NCBI GenBank assembly: GCA_035506155.1
Contig: DATJPX010000115.1
Span: forward strand, 1-49,769
Reading direction: 5' to 3'
Source of the DNA: UBA877 sp035506155
GTDB lineage: Bacteria; Chloroflexota; Anaerolineae; Anaerolineales; Villigracilaceae
DNA length: 49,769 nucleotides
Within the stretch, counting starts at the first letter, position 1. Every line of letters begins with the position of its first letter. Below are positions 1 through 8,176 of the stretch, one piece after another. Below the pieces are notes generated by a model. The model ran no database searches and had not been told where the DNA came from. It saw nothing but the letters and a program-made list of their open reading frames with translations. A program made the position numbers and the translations under genes.

Positions 1-87
1 GACTGGGACCACTTGTTGACGCACCTTACCCCGGCCTGCCAGGGCGCGGTCGATTATGTGAACAGCATGAGCCAAAGCCCGCCGTAA
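1..87 (+). CDS. C-terminal end of an unidentified protein (partial)
   Basis: The first 87 bases are open in frame 1 and end in TAA at 85-87, giving 28 residues that finish in SMSQSPP. The start lies outside the window, so no family can be assigned. It is probably the gene preceding the I42 inhibitor on the same strand, 76 nt upstream of that gene's start. The reading frame itself is the only evidence; it could also be chance. Confidence 0.45.
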   Translation, partial: DWDHLLTHLTPACQGAVDYVNSMSQSPP

Positions 88-163
88 AATGGGCTCGGAT
101 CGGGAACTTTGTCGATCATTGGAGCGTTTCGTACACACATATCTTTCCAAAAGGAGAAACATC

Positions 164-556
164 ATGGCACGCAAACTTGTATTCATCGCAACCATTTTTG
201 TCGTATTAGCTATGGCGAGTGCCTGCGGCCCCCAGAAAACCAAGCTAAGCGCCAGCGACAATAACAAATCGATCGACGCCGCGGTTGGTGGGCAGATCGT
301 CATTGCCTTATCCGGCAACCCGTCGACCGGCTACACCTGGGAAGCGAAAGACCTCGACTCCAGTATGTTCCAGCAGGTGGGAGAAACCCAGTTCAAAAGC
401 AGTAATCCTGGGTTGGCAGGCGCTAGCGGAACACAGACATTGACCTTCAAGGCCCTAAAAGCGGGAGCGGCGACGCTGACCTTGATTTATCACCGCCCAT
501 GGGAAAAAGACGTTGCGCCCCTCGATACGTTCACGATCAATGTGACGGTCAAGTAA
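164..556 (+). CDS. Chagasin-like (I42) cysteine-protease inhibitor lipoprotein
   Basis: 130-residue secreted protein of the chagasin/peptidase inhibitor I42 family, whose members block papain-like cysteine proteases with three loops. All three loop signatures are visible: NPSTGY near residue 53, a Gly-rich loop (GLAGASG) near 85 and RPW near 112. An N-terminal hydrophobic stretch ends in a lipobox-like ASAC, so the mature protein is probably a lipid-anchored extracytoplasmic protein. The open frame extends upstream to 89, but the ATG at 164 is preferred because AAAAGGAGAAAC precedes it and only this start puts the signal peptide at the N-terminus. A strong hairpin follows the stop. The target protease is unknown. 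Confidence 0.85.
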   Translation: MARKLVFIATIFVVLAMASACGPQKTKLSASDNNKSIDAAVGGQIVIALSGNPSTGYTWEAKDLDSSMFQQVGETQFKSSNPGLAGASGTQTLTFKALKAGAATLTLIYHRPWEKDVAPLDTFTINVTVK

Positions 557-610
557 CGGGAAAACCTTTTGTGTGAGTAATCAGAAGACCGGAAAGCGAA
601 AACCAAAAGT

Positions 611-648
611 AAGCTTCTCCTGAGCGATCATCTCAGGAGAAGCTTTTT
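611..648. terminator. Bidirectional rho-independent terminator
   Basis: A perfect 14-bp stem (AAGCTTCTCCTGAG pairing with 632-645, 7-nt loop) is followed by a T run on the plus strand and by T-rich sequence on the minus strand. It sits between the convergent inhibitor gene and the carboxylase operon, so it can end both. Confidence 0.85.
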
Positions 649-671
649 ATATCCGGCGCTCTTTTCTGCGC

Positions 672-1190
672 TTATTTCTTCGCGGCAGGTTCGGCCACCA
701 GATTCAACAGGATTTGCTTTTGCTGTACGGTCTCCCCTGGCTTCACGCGCAGTCTGGCGATCTTTCCATCGAACGGGGCGCGCAGCTCGTTCTGCATCTT
801 CATGGATTCCAAGATCAATAATATCTCGCCTTTTTGAACGCTCTGGCCTTCGCTGACGGGAACGCTGATGAGCAAGCCGGGCATGGGGGCTTTCAATACG
901 TACTCGGCGCCGGAGCGTTCGACGACCTGACTGGCCGCGCGTAAACGCTTTTCGCGCTCGTCCTCCACCCGGATCTGGTAGAACTGCCCGAGGAGATGGA
1001 CCTGCCAGTGATCCTCGTCGGGATAAACGTAGCCTTCGAACGACTCGCCGTTGACGATCAACGAATAGAGCGGTTCCCCGCTGACAGCCGCCAGGTCCAC
1101 TTCGAGGACCTCGTCACCGAACCGGACGTGGTGCTCGTCGACGATCTCGACCGGGAATTCCAACCCGTCCACTTCTGCGATATATTTCAT
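672..1190 (-). CDS. Biotin carboxyl carrier protein of acyl-CoA carboxylase
   Basis: 172-residue carrier that swings carboxybiotin between the biotin carboxylase and carboxyltransferase subunits. The C-terminal biotinyl domain contains ESMKM with the modified lysine at about residue 131, preceded by the APMPG strand typical of acetyl/propionyl-CoA carboxylase carriers. The N-terminal 80 residues resemble the BT domain that holds acyl-CoA carboxylase subunits together. The start is set at the ATG that overlaps the biotin carboxylase stop as ATGA (1187-1190), which implies translational coupling; the longer frame to 1226 would overlap that gene by 40 nt. Last gene of the operon. Confidence 0.92.
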   Translation of the reverse strand: MKYIAEVDGLEFPVEIVDEHHVRFGDEVLEVDLAAVSGEPLYSLIVNGESFEGYVYPDEDHWQVHLLGQFYQIRVEDEREKRLRAASQVVERSGAEYVLKAPMPGLLISVPVSEGQSVQKGEILLILESMKMQNELRAPFDGKIARLRVKPGETVQQKQILLNLVAEPAAKK

Positions 1191-2698
1191 CGACCGAATT
1201 TCTCCTGGCGGTCCGCCCACTTCCATTTCGATTTTCGGTCGCTCTGCGGGTAGAGCTGAACCCGCCGTTCCATCTGCCCATGTGCGACCAGCGAGGCCAT
1301 CAGGGCGGCTATGTCGAGGTAGAGTTCGCGGTTTTCGGCGGCGTCGCTGGCCGAGAATTGGTCCTCTACGAAGCGCGTGTCGTATTTGCCGGTGATGAAA
1401 GGATACGTGCTCAGCATTCCCTGGTGGAATGGAATGTTAGTGCGAATGCCGACGATCCGATACTCCTCCAGGGCGCGCCGCATGCGGACGATGGCCTGGC
1501 TGCGCGTTTCCCCCCAGGTGACGAGCTTGGCGATCAGCGGATCGTAATACGGGGATACTTCGAAGCCGACGTAAACGCCGGTGTCGATCCTCACCCCGGG
1601 ACCGGTCGGGATCTGGGTCAGGGTGATACAGCCCGTCGAGGGCAGGAAGCCAGTATAAGGATCTTCAGCATTGATCCGGCACTCGATGGCCGCGCCGTTC
1701 TGCCGGATGTCCTCCTGTTTGTGGCTGAGCCTCCAGCCGAAGGCGACGCGGATTTGTTCGGCGACGATGTCCATCCCGGTGACGGCTTCCGTGATTGGAT
1801 GCTCCACCTGAAGGCGGGTATTCATCTCCAGAAAATAGAAATTACGATCCTTGTCGACCAGGAATTCGATCGTCCCGGCATTGGCATAATCCACTGCCCG
1901 GGCGGCTTGGACAGCCACCGCTCCCATCCGCTGGCGGAGTCCTTCGTCGTCCGCCAGGAGCGGGGAGGGGGTCTCCTCGATGAGTTTTTGATGACGGCGC
2001 TGGATGGAGCATTCCCTTTCCCCAAGGTGGATGACGTCCCCGAATTGATCGGCCATGATCTGGAATTCGATGTGGCGGGCGCCGTCCACCAGTTTTTCCA
2101 GGTAGACATTCCCATCCCCGAAAGCGGACTCGGCTTCACGGCGCGCCGACTGGAGCAATTCTGGCATCTCGTCCAGCGTGCGGACCTCCCTCATCCCTTT
2201 TCCGCCGCCGCCGGCGACGGCTTTGATCAGGAGCGGAAAACCGATCGCGGGCGCCAGGGAGAGAAGCTCGTCGTCCTGCAATGCCCCTTCGCCTTCTGTC
2301 CCGGGAACGACCGGCACGCCTGCCTTCGCGACGGTGGAACGGGCCACGGCCTTGTCCCCCATGGCGGCGATGGCAGAGGGGCGGGGCCCGATAAAAACCA
2401 GGCCGGCGTCCGCACAGGCAGCGGCAAAGTCTGCCCGTTCGGCCAGGAAACCGTAGCCGGGATGGATCGCATCTGCATTACACTTCCGGGCGATGTCGAT
2501 GATTTTGTCCCCGCGCAGGTACGAATCGCGGGCCGGCGAAGGCCCGAGAAGGTAGGCCTCGTCAGCAAAGCGAACGTGCATCGCCTGCCGGTCAGCCTCG
2601 GAATAGATGGCGACCGTTTTGATACCGAGTTCCCGGCAGGCGCGTTGGATGCGGACGGCAATCTCACCGCGGTTGGCGATGAGCAATTTCTTGAACAT
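1187..2698 (-). CDS. accC: Acyl-CoA carboxylase, biotin carboxylase subunit
   Basis: 503-residue ATP-grasp enzyme that carboxylates biotin with bicarbonate and ATP. Clear family marks: N-terminal KKLLIANRGEIAVRI, the HPGYGFLAE segment near residue 79, the Gly-rich ATP loop GGGGKGM at 163-169, and EMNTRLQVEH at 291-300 containing metal-binding and catalytic residues. Length fits an AccC/PccA-type subunit with the carrier on a separate chain. It starts 1 nt after the HD-domain gene stop and its own stop overlaps the carrier start. Together with the carboxyltransferase at 4054-5604 it should form a propionyl- or acetyl-CoA carboxylase; substrate preference cannot be read from sequence alone. Confidence 0.95.
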   Translation of the reverse strand: MFKKLLIANRGEIAVRIQRACRELGIKTVAIYSEADRQAMHVRFADEAYLLGPSPARDSYLRGDKIIDIARKCNADAIHPGYGFLAERADFAAACADAGLVFIGPRPSAIAAMGDKAVARSTVAKAGVPVVPGTEGEGALQDDELLSLAPAIGFPLLIKAVAGGGGKGMREVRTLDEMPELLQSARREAESAFGDGNVYLEKLVDGARHIEFQIMADQFGDVIHLGERECSIQRRHQKLIEETPSPLLADDEGLRQRMGAVAVQAARAVDYANAGTIEFLVDKDRNFYFLEMNTRLQVEHPITEAVTGMDIVAEQIRVAFGWRLSHKQEDIRQNGAAIECRINAEDPYTGFLPSTGCITLTQIPTGPGVRIDTGVYVGFEVSPYYDPLIAKLVTWGETRSQAIVRMRRALEEYRIVGIRTNIPFHQGMLSTYPFITGKYDTRFVEDQFSASDAAENRELYLDIAALMASLVAHGQMERRVQLYPQSDRKSKWKWADRQEKFGR

Positions 2699-2699
2699 G

Positions 2700-3362
2700 T
2701 CAGATTTGCGGCATCACACTTAACGCTTTTTCCCCGACGAATTCACAGAAGAAGCGTAGCTGGAGGTTGAGTTGTTCGGCAAAAAGCTGTTGCCCCGTGG
2801 CAGTAAAGAGCGGATTTTCTTCGCGATATTGCTCGAGACGCTGGATGCGTTCGGTGAGCTTGGCGGTCAATTTTTCGTAATCGCGAATGTCCGAAAAGCA
2901 CCATTGAAGAATGCGGTAGGGACCGAAGCGGTCGACGTTGTCGGCGTCGCTGAGGATCCTGGCCTCCAGCGTTTTGGGATTGTCTTCATCCACGTGGGCC
3001 GCGATGGAATAGCAAATATTCTCGATCTGTTCGGGGCTGAAGCCGAGTTTTTCCAGGACGCCGCTGGCCTTTTCCGAACCCAGCCGACCGTGTTCACGGC
3101 TGTTCTCCTCATGGGCATCGAACCAGGCCACGTCGTGCAGGAGACAGGCCGCCGCCACCAGCTCGACATCCGCACCTTCGTTTTCGGCGATCACTTTGCC
3201 GAACTGCGCCACCCGCAGGGTATGTTTCCAGCGGTAATCGGCATCCAAGAGATAGCGGTCGAGGTTGGTCTTGTCGGCCTTGGAGCGTTTCTGGTAACTC
3301 TGATCGAGATATTTCTGGACAAAATCAGCGATTTTTTGCAGCCGGGCGTTGACTTCGTTCAT
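2700..3362 (-). CDS. HD-domain phosphohydrolase
   Basis: 220-residue soluble protein with the metal-binding pattern of HD hydrolases: His47 in WKHTLRV, HD at 76-77 in LLHDVAW, a further His near 91, and Asp139 in ILSDADNVDRFG. This arrangement resembles the YedJ/uncharacterised HD-hydrolase group that acts on phosphate esters or nucleotides; the substrate is unknown. Its first 38 nt overlap the end of the upstream CPBP gene, and its stop is 1 nt before the biotin carboxylase ATG, so it is embedded in the carboxylase operon. The overlap is long for a coupled start, but there is no later Met near the N-terminus. Confidence 0.85.
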   Translation of the reverse strand: MNEVNARLQKIADFVQKYLDQSYQKRSKADKTNLDRYLLDADYRWKHTLRVAQFGKVIAENEGADVELVAAACLLHDVAWFDAHEENSREHGRLGSEKASGVLEKLGFSPEQIENICYSIAAHVDEDNPKTLEARILSDADNVDRFGPYRILQWCFSDIRDYEKLTAKLTERIQRLEQYREENPLFTATGQQLFAEQLNLQLRFFCEFVGEKALSVMPQI

Positions 3363-4044
3363 TTTTCTTTTCTTTCCAGATCATATTTTTCAGGAATTTG
3401 TCCTGGTTGAAGAAGACCAGAATCAGGCTGATGGTCTCCAGGACTGCATGCGCCAGGATTGGCATCCACAGATTGTAACCGCTCCAGATGAAAATGTCAC
3501 CCAGGAGCAACCCCAGGATGGCTGCACCGAGGATGCCGCTTTCGCCCCGGTGCCAGTGGGCGGCGCCATAGACGATGGCGCTGATCAACAAGCCGATGGC
3601 GGCGAACACGCCGGTGCGGGTCAGGATGTTCCCAATTTCGGACATCAGGAAGCCGCGGAATATGCTCTCCGCCAGGAAGGCGGTCAAGACCCAGGCCAGC
3701 AGGAGGCCGAGCAGGAGTTGTTTCCAATTGCCGCGGATTTTATCCAGGAAATCCAGGTTGGTCGGTTTCCCTGTGCTGCTCTCGATAAAAGGATCGATCA
3801 CAAGCGTGGAAAGCAGGTACAAAGCCATGCCCAACCCGACGCCCCACAGTCCGGTAGCCAGCCAGCTCTTCGGCTGGACGAACCCGATCACATTCAGTCC
3901 CTGTTTGCGGTACCAGATGAAGATCAGGACCACGAAGGCAGCTGCCAGGATGCCGATGACGGGCCGTTTTCGATAAGCGGTGATGAAAGCCACCGTCGAT
4001 ACGATGACCATGACTCCTACTGAAACCCATTGTGCAATTGACAT
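3325..4044 (-). CDS. CPBP-family intramembrane protein (atypical CAAX-protease-like)
   Basis: 239-residue polytopic membrane protein with about seven hydrophobic segments and the CPBP/ABI glutamic-protease layout. Motif 1 reads AESIFRG (the usual first Glu of EExxxR is Ala), motif 2 reads YGAAH (Phe replaced by Tyr) and motif 3 reads HAVLE (Glu where Asn/Asp is usual). It may therefore be weakly active, differently active or a non-proteolytic member. A good ribosome site (AGGAG, 6 nt) precedes the ATG. It lies 9 nt after the carboxyltransferase gene and overlaps the HD gene by 38 nt, so all are co-transcribed. Confidence 0.85.
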   Translation of the reverse strand: MSIAQWVSVGVMVIVSTVAFITAYRKRPVIGILAAAFVVLIFIWYRKQGLNVIGFVQPKSWLATGLWGVGLGMALYLLSTLVIDPFIESSTGKPTNLDFLDKIRGNWKQLLLGLLLAWVLTAFLAESIFRGFLMSEIGNILTRTGVFAAIGLLISAIVYGAAHWHRGESGILGAAILGLLLGDIFIWSGYNLWMPILAHAVLETISLILVFFNQDKFLKNMIWKEKKNERSQRPAAKNR

Positions 4045-4053
4045 TCCATTCTC

Positions 4054-5604
4054 CTATAAGGGGATGTTTCCGTGCTTTTTCCCGGGATTATTGTCGCGTT
4101 TGTTTTGGAGCATTTCAAGGGCATTGATCAGGCGCTGACGGGTCTCGGCCGGTTCGATCACGTCATCCACGTAGCCCCGTTCCGCTGCCACGTAAGGATT
4201 GGCGAACTTTTCGCGATACTCGTTGACCAACTCCGCCTTACGCTTGACCGGATCCTTGGCATTTTCCATCTCTTTACGCTGGACGATACTTACCGCGCCG
4301 TCCGGTCCCATCACGGCGATCTCCGCAGTTGGCCAAGCCAAATTGATATCTCCCCGCAGGTGTTTGCTGGACATGACGATGTAAGCCCCACCGTAGGCCT
4401 TGCGCAGGATGATGGTGATCTTGGGGACAGTCGCTTCGCAATATGCGTGCAGTAGTTTGGCGCCCGAGCGGATGATCCCGCCGTGTTCCTGCTGGGTCCC
4501 GGGCATGAAGCCCGGAACGTCCACCAGGGTGACGATCGGAATGTTGAACGAATCGCAAAACCGGACAAACCGGGCGGCTTTTTCGCTGGCGTCGATATCC
4601 AGCACGCCTGCCAGGACCCGCGGCTGGTTGGCGATAATCCCGGTTGAGTGTCCGCCCAGCCGGGCGAAGCCTATCACGATGTTCTGGGCAAAGGCCTCCT
4701 GGATCTCGTAGAACTGGCCGTTATCCACCACCCGCTGAATGATCTCCTTGACGTCGTACGGTTTTCCGGGATCCTCGGGAATGATCGTATCGAGGGATTC
4801 GTCCATCCGCAGGGGATCGTCCCCGCTGGAGAGGATGGGAGGATCTTCCAGGTTGTTCTGTGGCAGGTATGCCAGCAGCTTGCGAATGAGGAACATCACG
4901 TCCTCTTCGCTCTCGGCGGTGACATGGCAAACGCCTGATTTCTCGGCGTGGATGTCCGCTCCGCCCAAATCTTCGGCAGAGACCGCTTCGTGAGTCACAG
5001 CCTTGACCACGTCCGGACCGGTCACGAACATGTTCGAGATACCTCGGACCATGAAGACGAAATCGGTCAGGGCGGGGGAGTAGACCGCCCCGCCGGCGCA
5101 GGGACCGAGGATGACCGAGATCTGTGGGATGACGCCTGAGGAGAGGGTGTTGCGCAGGAAAATTTCAGCATAGCCTGCCAGCGAAACCACGCCCTCCTGG
5201 ATGCGCGCCCCGCCCGAGTCATTCAGGGCAATCACCGGCGCTCCGTTCTTGAGGGCGAGGTCCTGGATTTTGCAGATCTTCTCGGCATGCACCTCCCCGA
5301 GGCTGCCGCCAAAGACGGTGAAGTCCTGGGAGAAAACATATACGAGGCGCCCATCGATCGTCCCCCAGCCGGTCACGACGCTGTCGCCGGGGTAGATTTG
5401 CTTCTCCAGGCCGAAATCATGGGTCCGATGGACGACGAAGGAATCCGTTTCGTGGAAAGAGCCTTTGTCCAGAAGCAGATCGAGACGTTCCCGGGCGGTC
5501 AATTTGCCTTTTTTGTGCTGGGCTTCGATCCGTTCGGGTCCACCGCCGAGCCTGGTTTTCGCCTTGCGCTCTTGCAGTTTTTCTAACCTCGGATTTTCAC
5601 TCAT
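4054..5604 (-). CDS. Acyl-CoA carboxylase carboxyltransferase subunit (PccB/AccD5 type)
   Basis: 516-residue crotonase-fold carboxyltransferase in which both halves of the active site are on one chain, as in propionyl-CoA and methylcrotonyl-CoA carboxylase beta subunits. Visible marks include KLTARERLDLLLD near the N-terminus, GGSLGEVHAEKI, GPCAGGAVYSPALTDF in the first oxyanion-hole region, and VPGFMPGTQQEHGGIIR and KAYGGAYIVMSSK in the C-terminal half. The start is set at the ATG at 5602-5604 (GAGG before it), giving an 8-nt overlap with the upstream membrane-protein gene; the frame extends to 5655 but without support. It transfers carboxyl from biotin to an acyl-CoA, probably propionyl-CoA. 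Confidence 0.93.
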   Translation of the reverse strand: MSENPRLEKLQERKAKTRLGGGPERIEAQHKKGKLTARERLDLLLDKGSFHETDSFVVHRTHDFGLEKQIYPGDSVVTGWGTIDGRLVYVFSQDFTVFGGSLGEVHAEKICKIQDLALKNGAPVIALNDSGGARIQEGVVSLAGYAEIFLRNTLSSGVIPQISVILGPCAGGAVYSPALTDFVFMVRGISNMFVTGPDVVKAVTHEAVSAEDLGGADIHAEKSGVCHVTAESEEDVMFLIRKLLAYLPQNNLEDPPILSSGDDPLRMDESLDTIIPEDPGKPYDVKEIIQRVVDNGQFYEIQEAFAQNIVIGFARLGGHSTGIIANQPRVLAGVLDIDASEKAARFVRFCDSFNIPIVTLVDVPGFMPGTQQEHGGIIRSGAKLLHAYCEATVPKITIILRKAYGGAYIVMSSKHLRGDINLAWPTAEIAVMGPDGAVSIVQRKEMENAKDPVKRKAELVNEYREKFANPYVAAERGYVDDVIEPAETRQRLINALEMLQNKRDNNPGKKHGNIPL

Positions 5605-6016
5605 GCATGCCTCTATGGAAGTATTCCCTCGTTCGAGGCGAGAAGAGAATTGCAAGCAGGACGGCCAGGATGACGAGTTGGGCGATCAGGACGAAGGACC
5701 AGTTGGAATGTGGGGTTTGGACCACCAGGCGATCGAACCAGTACCATGCCAGATATGCTGCTATCACACCTAACGTTGCAGCCCATGCCCATTTCCTGCC
5801 CTTCCAGATTCCCCAGGCGAGGATCATTCCAGAAGCGAACCAGATTACGCCGCTCAGAACGATATAGAGCGGGTGACCTTTGTATTCCGTCAACGGGCCC
5901 CATAAGTAGATGACATAACCCAGCCGGATGGCGCTTCCCAGGGAGAAGAAGACTCCCACTATTGCCAGAAGCGTTACCTGAATAGGGCGATCCGTCGAAG
6001 AAGTGTTCATCGTCAA
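5597..6016 (-). CDS. Small four-helix membrane protein of unknown function
   Basis: 139-residue protein with four hydrophobic segments (about 12-33, 46-66, 70-88, 103-125), a short charged N-terminus and a basic C-terminal tail. I do not recognise the family. It starts by an ATGA overlap with the GT39-like gene and ends by an 8-nt overlap with the carboxyltransferase gene, so it is translated as part of the same operon. Tight coupling suggests a real gene rather than a chance frame. Confidence 0.8.
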   Translation of the reverse strand: MTMNTSSTDRPIQVTLLAIVGVFFSLGSAIRLGYVIYLWGPLTEYKGHPLYIVLSGVIWFASGMILAWGIWKGRKWAWAATLGVIAAYLAWYWFDRLVVQTPHSNWSFVLIAQLVILAVLLAILFSPRTREYFHRGMHE

Positions 6017-8001
6017 GGCTTCAGGATGTAGGCGTAGAAGAGGATTTCATTTATATAACGCCTGGGAACCTGGATCATGGTTCCACCCGGAAATTTCTGG
6101 GCGATCCGGTCGAGGTCCGAGCGGTTTTCGGGGATGGAGGCAAAGATGTTCCCCATCCCGGGCCGTAGAGTCAGGGTGTCGATGTCCTTGGTTTGCAGAT
6201 CCACCATCTGGATATTTGGATCCAGGAATACACTTGTGGGGAAGGCGGCAAAGACCCGTGGGGAGCCGAACAGATAATAGTCATAATTCGGCCCGAGGCT
6301 GCGGATTTCAAGCCCGACCTCCTGGCCGAACTCCCCGGAGGCGTCCTCGAAGTAATCCTTGGTGCGATAAACGCCGAAGTAAAAGAACGTATTCTGGAGC
6401 ACCAGGATGAGGACGACTGCTCCGCTGAGGACGGTTTGCCAGGTAGGGGTGATGATCTTCAACCGGAGGACATATTCAAAGAACTGATAGGTACCCAGGG
6501 CGATGAAAATGGCCACAGCCGGCAGGGTCATCACCAGGCGGGTGTTGGCGGGCGGGCTGAGGGTCAGGATCCCGCCGACGATCACCACCGACCAGAACCA
6601 GACCAGTAGAATCATCATGCGGGTATGCCAGCACTTAACCAGCGCGTATCCCATCCCAAAGAGGAAGAAGATCGAGCCCAGAACAGTCAGATAGGGATTG
6701 GGGGAGTTGAAGAAGTTCCCGACAGCCGGTTGCGAGACATAGACCAGGACGGTATCCGTGGTCTGTTTCCACATAATGGCAACCATGCTCTGGCCGGTGC
6801 GCTGGGCCTGGAGCGGCAGCCAATGGTTCAGCAGGATACTCTCCTGTCCGAAGCGCGTCATGAAAACATCCGGGTGACGGTAGAAGAAATAACCTTGAGG
6901 TGCGATCACGATGATGGCCGCGCCGATGAAAATGCCCAGGTGTAAGAGGTGTTTGCGGAAATAACCGCGTTCACGGATGATCGTATAAGCCAGCAATACG
7001 ATGGCCAGGATCAGAACAAGGCGGGTGCCGACATATGTATAAAAGGTAAGGCCGGCCGTGATGCCCGCCCATAAGTAATTCTGGTAACGATCCAGCCGGA
7101 TCGCCCGCAAGGTCAACCAGAGCACAAGGCAAACAGTCATACTGTCGATGATGTTGTTGACGCCGATGCGGCTGAATTGCAAGTGGATCGGCAAGGCGAC
7201 AAGAACGCCGGCAGCCAGGGCGGCAATCGTCTTGCCGAACAATTCGCGCGCCAGAAGGTAGAGGAACAGGATCGCGAGCGTACCTTCGATGATACTCACC
7301 AGGCGGATGGCAAGGATGTTTTGCCCGAACAGGATCTCCGAAATCGCCGTCGGTACGAACGACCAGTTGGGCTGGCCGGACCAACCGGTGGCGAAGAAAT
7401 CGGTCACTTCCCCGTTGATGATCCTGCGTCCCTCGGTACCGACCGACATTTCATCACCCGACCAGGGGTAGGGGTGCTGGGTGATGAAAAGCGACCGCAA
7501 TGTTGCGCCAATCAAAAGGAAAACGGCCACGATCAGGATTTCGTATTTGTATTGGGCGAACCAGCCCCGGATGGCAGCCCACTTCGGAAAACGCCAGTGG
7601 ATGGTCCATAGCATGGCAACGATCATGCAGAGGATCGTGCTTACCCAGCCTGCCGTGATCCAGCGGTTTGTCGTTCCAGAGCGCTGTTGATCAACCATGG
7701 CATAGAGGACGATGATGGGGATGATGACACTGACAGCCCAAAAGATAACCGGCCCGATGTGGGCTTTGTATTTCCTATAAAAATTCCGGACTTGTTCCTT
7801 GGCTGCCGCACCTGACATCTCCTCTGCAGGGAAGCGGTCATTGAGAATGGTCGTGCCAATGAAAAGGATAATTGCCAGACCCACCATGACCAGACCTGGA
7901 ATCAGATTGCTTTGACGAAGTGAAAGGACCCCAAATGCTGCAAACGTCAGGGAGAGCAGGAGGCCAACCACTTTCAAGATGAGCGAGATTGATTTGTTCA
8001 T
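6013..8001 (-). CDS. GT39/PMT-like membrane glycosyltransferase
   Basis: 662-residue polytopic protein with roughly a dozen membrane segments. It resembles dolichyl/polyprenyl-phosphate sugar transferases of the GT39/ArnT-like superfamily (GT-C fold): the first large extracytoplasmic loop carries PWSGDE with the acidic pair at 183-184, followed by the FSRIGVNN and FYTYVGTRL segments seen in this group. An N-terminal extension of about 150 residues with four extra helices precedes the conserved part. It would move a sugar from a lipid-phosphate donor to a protein or lipid at the outer face of the membrane. First gene of the carboxylase operon; GGGAG lies about 10 nt before the ATG. Confidence 0.85.
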   Translation of the reverse strand: MNKSISLILKVVGLLLSLTFAAFGVLSLRQSNLIPGLVMVGLAIILFIGTTILNDRFPAEEMSGAAAKEQVRNFYRKYKAHIGPVIFWAVSVIIPIIVLYAMVDQQRSGTTNRWITAGWVSTILCMIVAMLWTIHWRFPKWAAIRGWFAQYKYEILIVAVFLLIGATLRSLFITQHPYPWSGDEMSVGTEGRRIINGEVTDFFATGWSGQPNWSFVPTAISEILFGQNILAIRLVSIIEGTLAILFLYLLARELFGKTIAALAAGVLVALPIHLQFSRIGVNNIIDSMTVCLVLWLTLRAIRLDRYQNYLWAGITAGLTFYTYVGTRLVLILAIVLLAYTIIRERGYFRKHLLHLGIFIGAAIIVIAPQGYFFYRHPDVFMTRFGQESILLNHWLPLQAQRTGQSMVAIMWKQTTDTVLVYVSQPAVGNFFNSPNPYLTVLGSIFFLFGMGYALVKCWHTRMMILLVWFWSVVIVGGILTLSPPANTRLVMTLPAVAIFIALGTYQFFEYVLRLKIITPTWQTVLSGAVVLILVLQNTFFYFGVYRTKDYFEDASGEFGQEVGLEIRSLGPNYDYYLFGSPRVFAAFPTSVFLDPNIQMVDLQTKDIDTLTLRPGMGNIFASIPENRSDLDRIAQKFPGGTMIQVPRRYINEILFYAYILKP

Positions 8002-8055
8002 GTTGTTAGTTTCTCCCGGGATGTGCAGGGATGGTTATATTACCAAAGCATGGGC

Positions 8056-8061
8056 ATTATA
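8056..8061 (-). promoter_or_regulatory. Candidate -10 box for the carboxylase operon
   Basis: The minus strand reads TATAAT here, about 55 nt before the GT39-like start, in the 175-nt divergent intergenic region. No good -35 is visible at 16-18 nt. The box lies inside a short inverted repeat (GGCAT-N6-ATGCC). Confidence 0.4.
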
Positions 8062-8164
8062 GCATGCCTGTGAATATCCTTGTATTTGCCAGTATCGAGT
8101 GAAAGGCTCACCGGAAAGATAGAAGGGAAGCAATCCCCCACAATGTCGGACGGAGATCGGATGC

Positions 8165-8170
8165 TATAAT
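8165..8170 (+). promoter_or_regulatory. -10 box positioned for a leaderless mRNA (cruF-like gene)
   Basis: TATAAT is separated by exactly 6 nt from the GTG start at 8177. With normal promoter geometry transcription would begin at the start codon itself. No Shine-Dalgarno sequence is present between them, which supports leaderless translation. Confidence 0.6.
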
Positions 8171-8176
8171 CGTGCC

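Noticed and set aside
1280..2770. 496-codon open frame on the plus strand opposite biotin carboxylase
   Set aside because: It is antisense to an unmistakable accC gene; the low-complexity Gly/Asp/Arg-rich translation is typical of the mirror frame of a GC-rich gene.
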